Part shown: positions 39,001 through 51,000 of the stretch, in pieces
How the letters are laid out: the number at the start of each line of letters is the position of its first letter
Numbering within the stretch: position 1 is the stretch's first letter
DNA from: Hemicentrotus pulcherrimus
Taxonomy: Eukaryota > Echinodermata > Echinoidea > Camarodonta > Strongylocentrotidae
Assembly (NCBI GenBank): GCA_003118195.1
Contig: BEXV01000019.1
Coordinates: 268,695 to 332,694 of the forward strand
Reading direction: 5' to 3'
Length of the DNA: 64,000 nucleotides
Translations under genes and position numbers: made by a program
The notes under the pieces: model-generated
Seen by the model: only the letters and a program-made list of their open reading frames with translations
What the model was told of the DNA's origin: nothing
Databases searched by the model: none

Positions 39001-42000
39001 TTAGCAATCAATGTTTTTTTACGATGTCATCCTCGCTAGGCGCTCAAAGACCGCGATTGTCAAATGACGCATTCCCGCATCAAGCAAAGGGCGCCTGGTG
39101 TAAAAGTGGCTTCCTTTGTTTAATTTCACTTAAGACCATAATAAAACACAGCGTTGGCAATCAATTTAAATCAAATATGTGTCTTCCAGTCTGGCATGTG
39201 ACCACAAACCGTGTTATAGCAGGTGATAATTTTAGGGGGAACTAACGTACAGTTACTGCATTGATTTGGAATCGAACTTAGGCCAAGCTCTGTACATTGA
39301 ACCACAAATGAACTTTAAAGCGTGATAGTTGTCTCCCCATTTCTGAAACATTCTTCCACAAATATACGTAAAACGCCCAAAAATAATTGTTTATGGGAGA
39401 ATTTTTTGTCGCGACTCTTTGTCGTCTCGAAGCCGGCCACAACTTTGGACCAATAACTGTTTGAAGCGTGGAAACACTATGAAAGATATAAGAGAATGAA
39501 TCAACATAAAAGATACAAAAAATCTGCGACATAAAAATAGACAACCTGATTAATCAATAAAAGCAAAGTCGATCTGCTTTGTAATCAAATTTAGTATGGT
39601 TTATCAGCGCCAGTCCAACCACAAATTCATAGTCAGTACACGGTTTCTTTTTTGAAATCATAAAAAAAGCTACAAGCTACATTGCCAGGCACGGTTTCAA
39701 ATCCAAATGCTGTTATAGATACCTTCTACTTTTGGCAAAAGTTTTTAATAAATTTTGTGTCTAGACGTAAATGATTTTGACCAATTTATCTCTCTAATCT
39801 CCCTTTTGGTTATCATATTGATTGAATAATTTGGAAATGCAACAAGATTGAGAGAAGAAGAGAGTTTGTTTATCGGATTGTGGGCGGTAAAAATGTGCAG
39901 TAGTGGGCTTTGGAAAGGATGTAAGAGACACATTATTACTTCATATATCTAATTTAGAAGATTATACCCGCAAGTCATTATAAGTCAATTAATCGTTCGT
40001 GACGACGATTTGTTAGTCCTTCCGTGCCCAATCTACATGTATAAACCTAAATCTTTAGGGTAGCGTATTGAAGTAATATTCCTATCGGATAACCACCCCC
40101 AGTCAACGACCCCCTAGGACATTTACCCCCTAGGGCAATCACCCTCTGGCACGACTACCCCCTGGAACAATTACTCACCCGAACAAATCCCCCCCCCCAG
40201 GGACTACCCCCTAGGACAACTACCACCGGGCAACTACTCCCTAGGACAACTACCCCCTAGGACAACTACCCCCCCCCCCACCGGACAACTACCTATGCTT
40301 ACTCTTATGTCATACCATGCCATGTAGCTGGTATACTAATATTATGGTACACAGTCATGTATTATTATAGAAGATGTTGGCTTGGTTAAACATTCAGTGC
40401 TTGCTAAGAACGCAATTTCCGATAAGATGATATCATCTTTTTCCCGTTATCAAAGAATATTCTTTTGTTTAAACATGTTTATTACTTTTTTAAATAAATT
40501 AGTTTTGTTGGATAAAAAGTTTGAACGAGAAGGAGAGAGAGATAGAGGGGTAAAAAAAGATGGTAACGGATCCAGTGGATAAGATGGGGGAGAGAGAAAC
40601 ATTATATACACACCCAAGCCCACCCAAAACACATTCAGTGCCACGGATTCCCTTATCTCATCAAAAGTTGAAAACGCTTCTTTACCTTAAAAAAAAAAAA
40701 AAAGAAAATGACTACTTTTTGTCAGTTGTTTTTGTTTTACCGTATTGAACGTAAAATAGCAAGGAGAGCTCGTAAAAAACAAAAACAAATAAACAAACAA
40801 AAACTGCGTGACAAAGGGGATGTTCAATACGCACAAAACATGTTAACTCCGAAGTTGAATTCCACAAATTTCTTGCAAATCGAATATATACCTTTAGGCT
40901 GTTTTCGAGTCGAATCAATCTAAGCGAAGAACGTGAAGGGGGAAAATGCAAAGGCAATTACAACAGCAGAAAGCAAGAAAGCCAGAACGGTTCTATGCAG
41001 ACTTCATCCTATGAGCATAAAATAATTGGATTTTGGATACCGGACTGGATGTTTTCCCACGAGAGTGTATCATTTTACCTCCATGCAAAACTACAATAAA
41101 ACTTGCAGTGTTGCAAAGAAACAAATATGTTCATTTCCGAAGTGTGGTAAAGGCAAATCGTTAGAAAGTTCTATATCAGCGTCTTAGGTATCTACTGTAT
41201 CATTAGGATATACAATGTTATGCATGTCTGTAAGCCCACGTGGGCAGAATCGCAGAGTTATTAGTGCTATTGATCTTGGCGCCTAGAAATAAACCAGATC
41301 CTAATCTGGCAAATAAACATACTGTTCTTTATAGGATTTTAGGACAAAATTTGCTTAACAGAAAATTGACGCACCAGGGAAAACAACAAAACAACAAAAC
41401 AACAAAAAATAAAAATGCTTAAGAAGATAAACAAATTATCGAAATTCTTACGCACAATTGCAAAGAAGCGAAGCCCGATGACACCTCTCGAGAATAGAAT
41501 ATATAAAAAATAATTTCAATCAAATGGATGCAAAGTGTCCAAGTTCCCTGTTACAAATGAAAAAATTAACAATAATACAAGTTTATGCATTGATGGACTA
41601 ATAAAAGAAAGTCTTTATGTATCAAGTTTATATTGCCATCGGCACACACTTTTCCAAATACATGTACATGAATATAAAAACAATCACATGTTCTTCCAGA
41701 AATGTCTATTTTTAACGATTTAGGGTGTATGTTTTAGTATTTATCAATAAACTAATGTAAAACTTTGGCACTGCTGACAGGAGGAAAAATACCTATCCAA
41801 GATATTTAAAATTCCAAAGGTGCAAGTTTAAATCCTGTTTAATAATTTGTTTACCATTATACAATTCCTCCTATCTATATTATGGCTCAAATATATAAAC
41901 AAATCCTCTGTACGACCATGTGTTATGGCTCAAGGCATGGGCACACAGAGGATTTTTTTTTATGTTGGGGACCGGGGGGGGGGATTCAATGGATTATTGA

Positions 42001-42071
42001 AAATGTATTGCATTTTCTTTGTGTGTTTTTTTTATTTGTGGGAACTGCCCCCTACCCAAGCCCCCGCTGCG
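36021..42071. other. Intergenic with one minisatellite
   Basis: Holds a hairpin (CTGGGACA / TGTCCCAG, about 37300-37321), GC-balanced unique sequence at 37.9-38.3 kb and the 40.1-kb minisatellite. No gene could be supported. Confidence 0.55.
40085..40297. repeat. C-rich minisatellite
   Basis: About a dozen irregular units around ACCCCCTAGGACAACT, period near 16-18 bp, with homopolymer C runs. No frame runs through it. Confidence 0.85.
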
Positions 42072-42200
42072 TACAGTAATGGTTCAGTGGCAAAGCAATG
42101 GCCTAGCAACTGTGAGGCCCCAGGATCAAAAACTTGTCGATGTGCTATATAAGAGCCCTTTTGTTGGGCATTAATCCTAATTTACTGTCATTTATGACTA
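42072..42200 (+). mobile_element. tRNA-like SINE fragment
   Basis: A perfect A box, TGGTTCAGTGG, precedes a decayed B box (AGGATCAAAAACT). GGGCATTAATCCTAATTTAC resembles the start of other SINE bodies in the window. It is truncated at the 3' end. Confidence 0.5.
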
Positions 42201-42454
42201 AAGGGCGTAGGTCCCCTAGATGTCCAAATTTCGAAAACATATTCAATATGTTAAGTATTGGCTGACATATGACCATCTGATTAAATAAAACACTGAGTTC
42301 CTTTGGGGAGTATATTTATTCAGATGGTCATATCTTAGCCAATACTTAGCATATTCAATTGGTTTTCAGCATTTGGACATTATTTTTAATGCTCTTTCGG
42401 AAAATTAAGAAAAAAATGAGAATTTCTCAAATTTGATTTTTATGACGTCACAGC

Positions 42455-43014
42455 TTCGGTTCTCTGTTGAGTTCTGTTGCAGAGGATGCTTCACAAAATT
42501 TTGTTTGTAAGATAATGAAAAACTGAGTGTCAAATTTGAAAGAACATAATATTTAAATGACAAAATCATATTTGTTTGATCAAAATCGGTTCAGAGACGG
42601 CTGAAATTTAACGATTTCTAATACTTGTATACCACCACATATATTAGATATCTTTAAAAATTTGAAGAAAAAAAAAAACGTTGAAAAAACGAAATACTTC
42701 ATTTTACGTCGTATTTCAGCCAATGCCGATGTTGGCTTTTTTGTTGGCATGTTCGTGTTGCTTATATTACCCACAATTAGCCGGCTCATGTATTGTTATT
42801 TTTAATTAAATACTTAATTAACGGCCACCATGTTATTTTGACAGTGGAGCTGAATCGGTATGATCGTATTGGCTAAATTTCACACATTTTGGGGTCTAAA
42901 AATTACCTTCATAGCAATTTTCGGTCCTAAAATGGCACTATAAATGTCATAGATATAAACCATGCACTTTGAAGGCATTTGAGGTCTCAAAACAGAACTC
43001 AAATTTCCCTTTAA
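42455..43014 (-). mobile_element. TTAA-flanked MITE, family II, copy 2 (older)
   Basis: It is the reverse orientation of the 14.2-kb element. The right edge reads AGAACTCAAATTTCCCTTTAA, with TTAA at 43011-43014. The left edge keeps TTGAGTTCTGTTGCAGAGG but has lost the terminal AGGGATAG. Divergence is higher than in copy 1. Confidence 0.8.
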
Positions 43015-43919
43015 TCGGTGGTAATATTAGTTTTTTCAGTTTCATTGCTTAAAATTGCAAGGCAATAATCACACTAGATCAATACCTTTATCACATTCCA
43101 TATGTAATCACTTGGTTTATTGATAGCCCAACCATGCGATGTACGATTTTTTTTCCTAAGAAGATATTCGGGATGATTTTCTAACTCGGCTTGCAAAATT
43201 AAATCACATACCATTTTCAAATGAAAAAAGCAAAAGTTATGGGAGATACCCCTTTTCATGGTTGGCTTAGTAATTTGTCATAAGATATGAAAGATTTAAT
43301 TTTTGGCTGCGACGTGAGTTGGCTTGCTAACACGATTCGAATGCGGTCACTGCATTCACTGCAAACATGCGAAGAAATCATTTCAAACCTCGTGAAGTGA
43401 AGAAGAAGGATCAATAGCGTTGTCACCTTTTGCCTTGACCATTCTCTATTATCCCATTTTCAGATAAACCTTTTTCCCTGTCATTTCGACCTCCATATTT
43501 TCATCCCTTTTACTTGATTGCCTATCTACGAGGTTGCTTTTAGACAAGGCCATAATTTCATGTCTCCTAAGCCTTGATGAAATGACTCTCTTAAAGCCTA
43601 TCTGCACTAGTTTTGGCCAGGAGGGATTAGACCTCCCCGCATGGTCCCTGACAGGACGTCATCTCATCAAATCAGCTCTAAATTGACATAAGAAAAAGGG
43701 GAGCATGGGGGACCAACGGTCACCGATTAGGCATTGTTTGGTATATAGAGGGCGCAAGTAGCTTTAAGTAGTGCAGTGGGACTTTAAAGTAAATCTCAAC
43801 AGTAGTGTGGTTGCAAAGATAGTAGAAGATCACGGAAACAGATTGGTAAAAGTTTGTAGTTTCAATCAGTATACTACTGAAAGTTTATATTTGTCTTCTC
43901 ATATAGTGTTAACACTGCT
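43015..43919. other. No gene recognised
   Basis: Mixed-composition sequence between two MITEs, with no frame above 66 codons. Confidence 0.55.
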
Positions 43920-44141
43920 GGGAGTGTTTCACAAAGATCCTAAGTTGAACTTATCTCTAAGTTGGACCTAAAAACTATGGAAAGCCGTTGGCATGGATGA
44001 AAATATTTTGTAAAAGTTATTTTAAAAAGCATAAAATGTTGATTCAAATCATTCATATTTTCTATTATCATGGCAGATTTTATTAATATTTAGGTCCAGC
44101 TTAGAGTTAAGTTTGACTTAGAATCTTTGTGAAACACCCCC
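43920..44141. mobile_element. Short MITE, 222 bp
   Basis: GGGAGTGTTTCACAAAGAT and its inverted partner GGGGGTGTTTCACAAAGAT extend into CTAAGT...TGGACCTAAA arms of about 50 bp with few mismatches. The AT-rich loop is non-coding. The target duplication is unclear. Confidence 0.8.
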
Positions 44142-45005
44142 CTGCACTGGCATTTCTCCTATGTTCCTCTACGCACAAAATGACTGGAATATTAGTCCAG
44201 ATTCAGTTCGTTCGTTTTTTTTTTATCCCCCACACACAGCGCGGTCTCTCCACTGATCGCGCAATCCCCAAATTTCCGTCGTATTCAGGACCCAGATTTT
44301 AGGAATGGCTAGGTCTACCTTCAACGATGAGGGTATGTTATTTTATCAGCTGATTGGGTGCGCTAAACGAAAACGGTACAGAGGCTAAACTACTGGAATA
44401 TATGAACTGGGTTGAAGGCCACCGGACAAAATGATATTCATATTGTATGTTGCGTAACGCCCGAGATAAAATGATAGAAATAATGCAAACTAATGATGAT
44501 TTAGTAAACAGCAAATGGGAGATTTATCACAAAATTCGTTGTGGATTGACTTTTTTCTTCACCATCATTTTATTTCAAAAATCTGTTTCCAAGTCCTTAT
44601 ACAAACTTTCACCAAGATTTGTATATCATTTTCCAGGTTTAGACCATTCAACTCGTTGGGTTAACCATTAAATTATTAATTTTACCTTATTATGTTGAAT
44701 GCCACAGATATGTTTGGGAATGCACGAATAATTTATCAAGATGACACTAACAACATTGCATTCCCGTGGGAGTATGGGCGTGTGTTTTCGTGGAGTGTGC
44801 GTTTGTCGAAGGTGCGTGAGTGTATAGTGATATTTGTGCTTGAATGAGTGGCAGAGGGCGCACGATGCTGCTTAAATGGGGAGGGTTCTGTACAGCGCGT
44901 AGGGGAAAAAACGAAACAACAAACAAATGGTTATAAAGCCTTCATAAACCAAAGAGTCATCTCCGTGCATAAACATAGGTCTAGTTCCCGTGGGCGTGGA
45001 ATGTA

Positions 45006-45026
45006 CGTGTGTGTGTGTGTGTGTGT
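45006..45026. repeat. (GT)n microsatellite
   Basis: A pure GT run of 21 bp. Confidence 0.9.
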
Positions 45027-45095
45027 CCGAGTGCGTAGCAGAGAGCTCACCATGCGTTTCAAACGACGCTGGAATCTGAACGTTTCTCGGCATTA

Positions 45096-45275
45096 GGCCT
45101 AAAATAAAAACTTGTTGTATTGCCCTTTGCGACCGACCCCAAGATCTGAAAATCTACGGTCGGCATTTATTTATAAATTTATTAAAAATCGGTTTTTAGA
45201 TTTTTAAAAAATTAATTAATACCGACCCATGTTTTGGCACCCAAAGGGCAATACCAAAAGTTTTTATTTTAGGCC
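45096..45275. mobile_element. Short MITE, about 180 bp
   Basis: The end GGCCTAAAATAAAAACTT is matched by its inverted complement at the other end. Paired TATTGCCCTTTG and GACCGACC / GGTCGGT motifs make the element almost fully foldback. Confidence 0.8.
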
Positions 45276-45549
45276 GTATTTAGAAAAATAGTACGAGGTC
45301 AATTTTACAATGTTTAAAGTCATTCATATAGCTCGATATACCGTACAGAACAAACGCACAAGTTACACTGAGAGACTGTTTGCACTGTTTAACTTTTAGT
45401 ATTAATTTTCTTAATAACTGTTTAAAATATTTCAACAATTACTTTTGATAGACAAAACATAACCGGGAATATGAACTCTTGCCTAAATATAAAATAGTAC
45501 TTAAGGATGCTTTAGCCGAAAACAACCAATCGACTTATACAAAAAAAAA

Positions 45550-45718
45550 TTCAGTCACTCATTGATTAATCGATCTGGCATCAAACAATTATCAATCAGT
45601 CAATCAAACAATCGACCAATCGGTCAGTCAATCAATCAATCAGTCATTATGTCCAGTCAGCAGTCAGTGAGTCAGTCAGTTAGTGAGTCAATCGATCAAT
45701 CAATCAATCAGTTATTAT
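45550..45718. repeat. Interrupted tetranucleotide array (TCAA/GTCA)n
   Basis: Mixed ATCA, GTCA and AGTC units occupy about 170 bp, for example CAATCAATCAATCAGTCA. The array contains several GAGTCA AP-1-like matches by chance of the repeat unit. Confidence 0.85.
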
Positions 45719-47339
45719 GAAAGAAAGTGAACAGTCAATTTTTCCATACACACATCAATAAACTTATCAGGCAAGCAGTGACCTTTAGATTCGGCAAAAC
45801 ATTGCTGCAAAATATTAAAAGCCGGATCCTAGAGACGAAAAGAGACTCGGCTATACTGCCATTCGAGAGGCCCTGACTTATAATCTGAAAAGCTACTTAG
45901 TTCTGATTGGTGGCAGTTCGACTGTCTGTTTCTCTTGGAAATCTGGAAAGTGGGAACGATAGCTGGCGCACTGTCATTAATTGAGCTATTTAAGACATTG
46001 ACCAAAGCAGGGAGGTGTCTGTCACCTCCCTGACCGAACCGGGAAAATTATTAGCAATCAACAAATCTAACTTTTTGTTTTTGAGTGGATAGATATAATA
46101 TTTTATCGGAAGGTTTCGGCTGTAAACAACCGTGAAAATCGATATCTCACAAATTAATGTGTGAATTTTTTGTCTGCAACAAAAAATTGAAAGCAACAAA
46201 AAAATGCATTCAATTTACAATTTAAGCGATTCTTTTGAATCACAGATCTGATTTAGAGAAGATTTTCGGAATAAAGAACTACAGATGGCGCTCTATCATA
46301 AAGATATATTTTGGATATTGACAAGTCCAACACATTTATTGCAAATGAACTATAACTAATTTACATTTGAACATTTCCTCAAAAATGTTCGTGTATAGTA
46401 TTTTCCCCGGATATCTTTGGTTTTATATTAATGGGATGATAACTCATCCTGAGCTTAGGTGAGGGACAAATTATTATGTTCTACAGCTTCACATCTACTG
46501 ACAATTGTAAATAATAGTTTTTAATCATACAAATTGAAATATAATCGAATGATTTAAGTTTTATCCAACCATACTTGCAGTGTACTTAAATGAAAATTAA
46601 AGAAACGGCACAAAAAGGGAATTTCTTTACCAGAACACCTTTTTTCATCAATACGTAATGAATTTATTGCATTGAAACAAGTTTCTGTAATTTTGTATAT
46701 GCATATGTAAATATAGGGTAATATGTTCTGCATCTCCCACAACAGATAAATACACGTACTAAGCATTTATTTCAAGGTGAATTTATATTTACATAATCAA
46801 GTGATAATGACATTAGGAGGTTCTAATATATCCATCATTATAATAATTTGCAATCTGTTGCCATCACGAATTAAGCATTAAGCATAATATTTTCAAACTA
46901 ATTTCAAAAATGCTTATCATAAGTGTAGCTTGCATAAACACCTTGCTTTATATTGCGGACTTTGTAATTCGGGTGGTCAGACAACCTACTCTAAAAGGAC
47001 TTTTTACTTGTATATACATTTATATAAAATCTGACACCCCCCTCAATGACTAAAAAATATGTCAGATTGTTTATCTATTTGAGGGGGTCTAATGTTTGGA
47101 TACACCTATGTGATGCATACCTGCCAAAATAATGGAACACGCGACCTGAAAAGGAATGTTCCTTTTTAAAATCAATACTTACAAGGTTTTATTACCGAAA
47201 TGACGTTATGTTGATAGCAATGTATCCTCAATATTAAAGACAACAAATGCTCACGTCATAATTTGTTACGCCAATCATATTTTGTTTGATTTTCCATCAG
47301 GCGTGTCCTTTTTGGAGAACGAACATTTGGGCATTTTCA

Positions 47340-47505
47340 TCATGGACGGTCGAAAAGATTGACTCCAACTTCCTTGGACCAGATCGGTTGGTGAGTCAAT
47401 GGAACTGCGTAGGATATAACGCCAATTAGCTGCTTGTTTGGACCTTGTTGGACCTTCGACAGCCTCAATGAGTTTGCTCTTGGCAGCAGTCTTGGAAGCT
47501 TCCTA
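47340..47505 (-). pseudogene. Decayed duplicate of the terminal PAN exon
   Basis: The minus strand reads 'AAKSKLIEAVEGPT' then 'SSIDSPTDLVQ', parallel to 'VALSKFIETVEGRT' and 'GSIDSPTDLVQ' of exon 6. The downstream GATGAAAATG also repeats. The middle part carrying all four Cys is deleted and no usable acceptor is seen. It lies about 0.3 kb beyond the real stop codon, as a tandem duplicate would. Confidence 0.75.
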
Positions 47506-47758
47506 CAAAACTTTAAGGTTGATATAAGCTTAGACTTTATATTTCGATTACCAAAACCAATTAAACCTTTTGGAAAATATATTTTTCTTTGTATTAACAA
47601 ACATCACGTCAATACTGCCTTTATGCGAGAAAAGGACACTTTCTATCATCTTTCCTCGATGTTGTACGCTAAAAAAATCTCGTCAAAAATGGTAAAGTCA
47701 ACCGTAAGAGCGAACGATATTCCATCAGGTTCGTACCCGATGGATGTGGCCATTTTCA

Positions 47759-48012
47759 TCATGAACGAACGAAAACGTTGACTCCAACTTCTTGGACTAG
47801 GTCGGTTGGTGAGTCGATGGAACCGCTGAGGACACAACGTTGATTCGCTTTTACCCATGTAAACGCTTGACAGTTCAAGGTGCCCAGGCATTGTTGTGCA
47901 CAACGGATATGGGTTGTTCGACCTTCGACAGTTTCAATGAACTTGCTCAAGGCAACATTCTTGTCGGTAAAACGAAGATAGAAGTTACTTGAGGACTTCC
48001 GAGCAGGAGCAA
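47759..48012 (-). CDS. Exon 6: terminal PAN/apple-like domain and stop
   Basis: The acceptor TTAAATATCCAG leads into 'APARKSSSNFYLRF'. The Cys-containing stretch runs 'RCAQQCLGTLNC' then 'AFTWVKANQRC', and the frame ends FVRS and TGA at 47761-47759. The Cys order and the 'CQAFTW' block resemble PAN/apple modules, which bind protein or carbohydrate. No consensus AATAAA is evident in the next 250 nt; an AATATA variant lies near 47.54 kb. Confidence 0.75.
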
Positions 48013-51000
48013 CTGGATATTTAAAACAAACATGAAAAAGAAAACAATTAAAGTAAATAGCAAAACATTTTTTTTTTATTATTGATTACCGATAGCAGGG
48101 TCAGATATACACATGTCCCCCGGAAGAATCCGGGCTAACTCGGGCGCGGAGACAACTTGGCTCCGCTGCAAAAACGATCATATTTGATAATTTTACCCTA
48201 ATCCTAACCCTAAACCTAACTCTATACCTAACCCTCAACCTGCAAAAACTGACCTGGAAGACACGTTTGACGTGTTTGAAAGCAAGTCATGTATAAAGCT
48301 CTTGAAAACCGATGAGTGCTAAATATCCCATCTTTATTTTCACACTTCATACGAGGGGGAAGAAAGAACAAGAAGAGAAAGTGGACAGAAGTAAAATGAT
48401 AAGGTGTAAACTCTTACATAGATTGGACGGGGGGGAGAGGAGGAGGGTAATTACTATTATACTAGTCATCATAAGTCATTGATCTTCTTGATGGTGACCT
48501 GACCAATAGCCCACTTGTAGCTGCAATTGTTTGTATTATATTTGTCAATACATTAGTATGGAATTCTATGATATCAAATATTCAAAACAAACAAAAAAGG
48601 GTATTTCAGCCCATGAGCTAGCTGTCACCGTTGTGGCTGTCGGGTTTTCAGTACCTGGTGTAGTGGAAGGCGTTTCTGTTGTTGTTGTTGTTGTTGTTGC
48701 TGTAGTTGTTGCTTGGGTAGTTGTTGCTTGGGTAGTTGTTGCTTGGGTAGTTGGTGCTTTGGTAGTCGGTGTTTGGGTAGTTACGTCGCTACCTGTATTA
48801 ACAGTAAATATGTACAAATATATGTAAATATTTATTTATTATCATGTATTCATTAAATTCATCGTCTATTTAACTTAAATGTTGCGGCATTCCATATACG
48901 AGAAATTGTCCAGACTCAGATCTGGCCGGTCGAGCTGCGTAGAAATAAATACCCCCCCCCGGGATGTCAGTCTGAACAAAGCACCCGTAGTCTCCGAGGT
49001 ACGAACTGTATTGGCCGCTCGTAGGGAGACCGAATCGGGTGGAACGTACATGATCTCCGACTGTCTGGATAAACGCACTAGATTTACACTTTAGAATTCA
49101 TTCCAAATTTGTATCGTTTTGTTAAACAAAGTCATCTGCAAGATGGTTATAATCAAGAGTACTTAGTTTTATAACACATACGAAAGTTCTTAGTGACAGT
49201 TTCGATGACTGTCTATGGTTCAGACACCTTCCTCATACATCTACTGGCAGCCAAATAATATGATATCAAATATTTGAATTTAAAAAAGTTTTTTTTTCAG
49301 AGAGTAAGTTGTACCTGGGCTAGATGTTGCCGATGTGGTTGTCGGGCTTTCAGTACTTGGTGTAGTGGTGGGAGTTTCTGTTGTTGTTTTTGACGTTGTA
49401 GTCGTTGCTTGGGTAGTTGTTGCTTGAGTAGTTACGTCACTACCTTTATTAAAGGGGAAAAATATGTTGAAATACGATATGTAAATATTCATTTATTTAT
49501 CCCTCTATTTATCTCTTTCAGCCTTTTTGTTACACAAATGGACCCGCTTTTAATACCGAGTATAACTTTTCAAGGGGACAATATTTGAAAAATTGAAAAA
49601 TATAAAAACATTACAAAGATAACATGATAATATACATAGAAAAATGCCGGAAAATACAACATAAGCGTAATACAAATATGTGATGTCCCTCATGATTCAG
49701 AGGTGATGCAGCGATTTGTAATTTTATTGTAACCACTGAAATAATTACGTTTGGCCAAGTTATGGGTGTGATTTTTTGTCCCTTATTTTTCTAACTTCTT
49801 TCATATTGTGAATTCAACTATCTTCGTACAAGCCAGACTTTATCAGACAGTATTTGTTCATTATTGCTGTATAATGGGCTTAACAAATTCTTTAAAATAA
49901 TGAGAAACCTAGAATGAAAAAAAGTCATATAAGTAGGCTTGATTGTCTTTCGTATAAGTCATGTTCTGGTATCACAAATGATTTCCCGATGAAGAAACCG
50001 ATGAACACGACACACTGGAAACCTGCACGGGATTTGGTAACATTGCTCAGATGATAAAAAAAAAATGATGCTAAGGTAGTGATTTCAATTACAGATAATC
50101 TTAAAAGAGTGAAAACGGACCATTATTAATGATAAAAATTGGGCAAAACTTATCTGAAAGATTCCTTAATTCTCCCAGCTATATTATTACAATTTATTAC
50201 ATTTAAAGGGAATGTAAATTGTCACAAAGCAATAAATTGGCTTCATATACCATTCCAGACATTTAAGTGTTGACAGATATTTGAAAGCCTGTCTTATGTC
50301 TCATTTTCTAAGAAAGACGGTTGGGAAAATGCAAAAATGGTTGGGAGAATTTACTGTTATTCATTTTTAGAGGGTGTTGCACAGTGACGCCTTAAAAAAA
50401 AACCCATAAATATATTTGTGGTTTGAGAAAATTCTCATGATTTTTGGCCTGCTAGAGGGCATGTACAGTAGAAGGAACATAATCAAGTAAAATTGTATAC
50501 ACAATTACACAGTTTTTCCATCAACCTTAAACAATGTTACCGAGTGACTTCAACATGAGAACCTTAATGAAAAAATAGTCATATAAATAGACCTGGTAGT
50601 TTATCCATAAATATGTCAGTCATATTTCGGCATTACAAATGATATCAACTACGGTGTCCTGAAGTTATTACAGTTTTGAGATTTATTTATTTTCCTGATA
50701 AAAAAAAGAATTATTAGATAATCGATGACAATTTTGTAAATGCTTCCGAAAGCTGTATAATTTTCTTTTCCGAATGTCTTGATTAAATAAATGTTATGAT
50801 CACATTCACTCGAGGAAATTTGATATGTTCACTCGTAATATAAAGCAACTATCTAAAAGCTTCTACAACTAGAAGAGTAATTATTGATGTCATTTTCCAA
50901 AGAAATATGTGTACTTACCATATATAATGGTATGGTAGTCTAAGCATCTTTGCGTCTGGAATTTTTGAGCGCCTACATAAGCATACCCAGCTGTACCATC

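Larger units (their letters stand above)
44142..47339. other. Downstream flank of the IgGFc-binding gene
   Basis: Contains the 45.1-kb MITE, a (GT)n run and the tetranucleotide array. At about 47033-47091 a small foldback has C-rich and G-rich arms (CCCCCTCAA / TTGAGGGGG). No second gene is seen. Confidence 0.55.

Noticed and set aside
47434..47903. Antisense frames of 85-115 codons
   Set aside because: They are shadows of the terminal PAN exon and its duplicate on the other strand.
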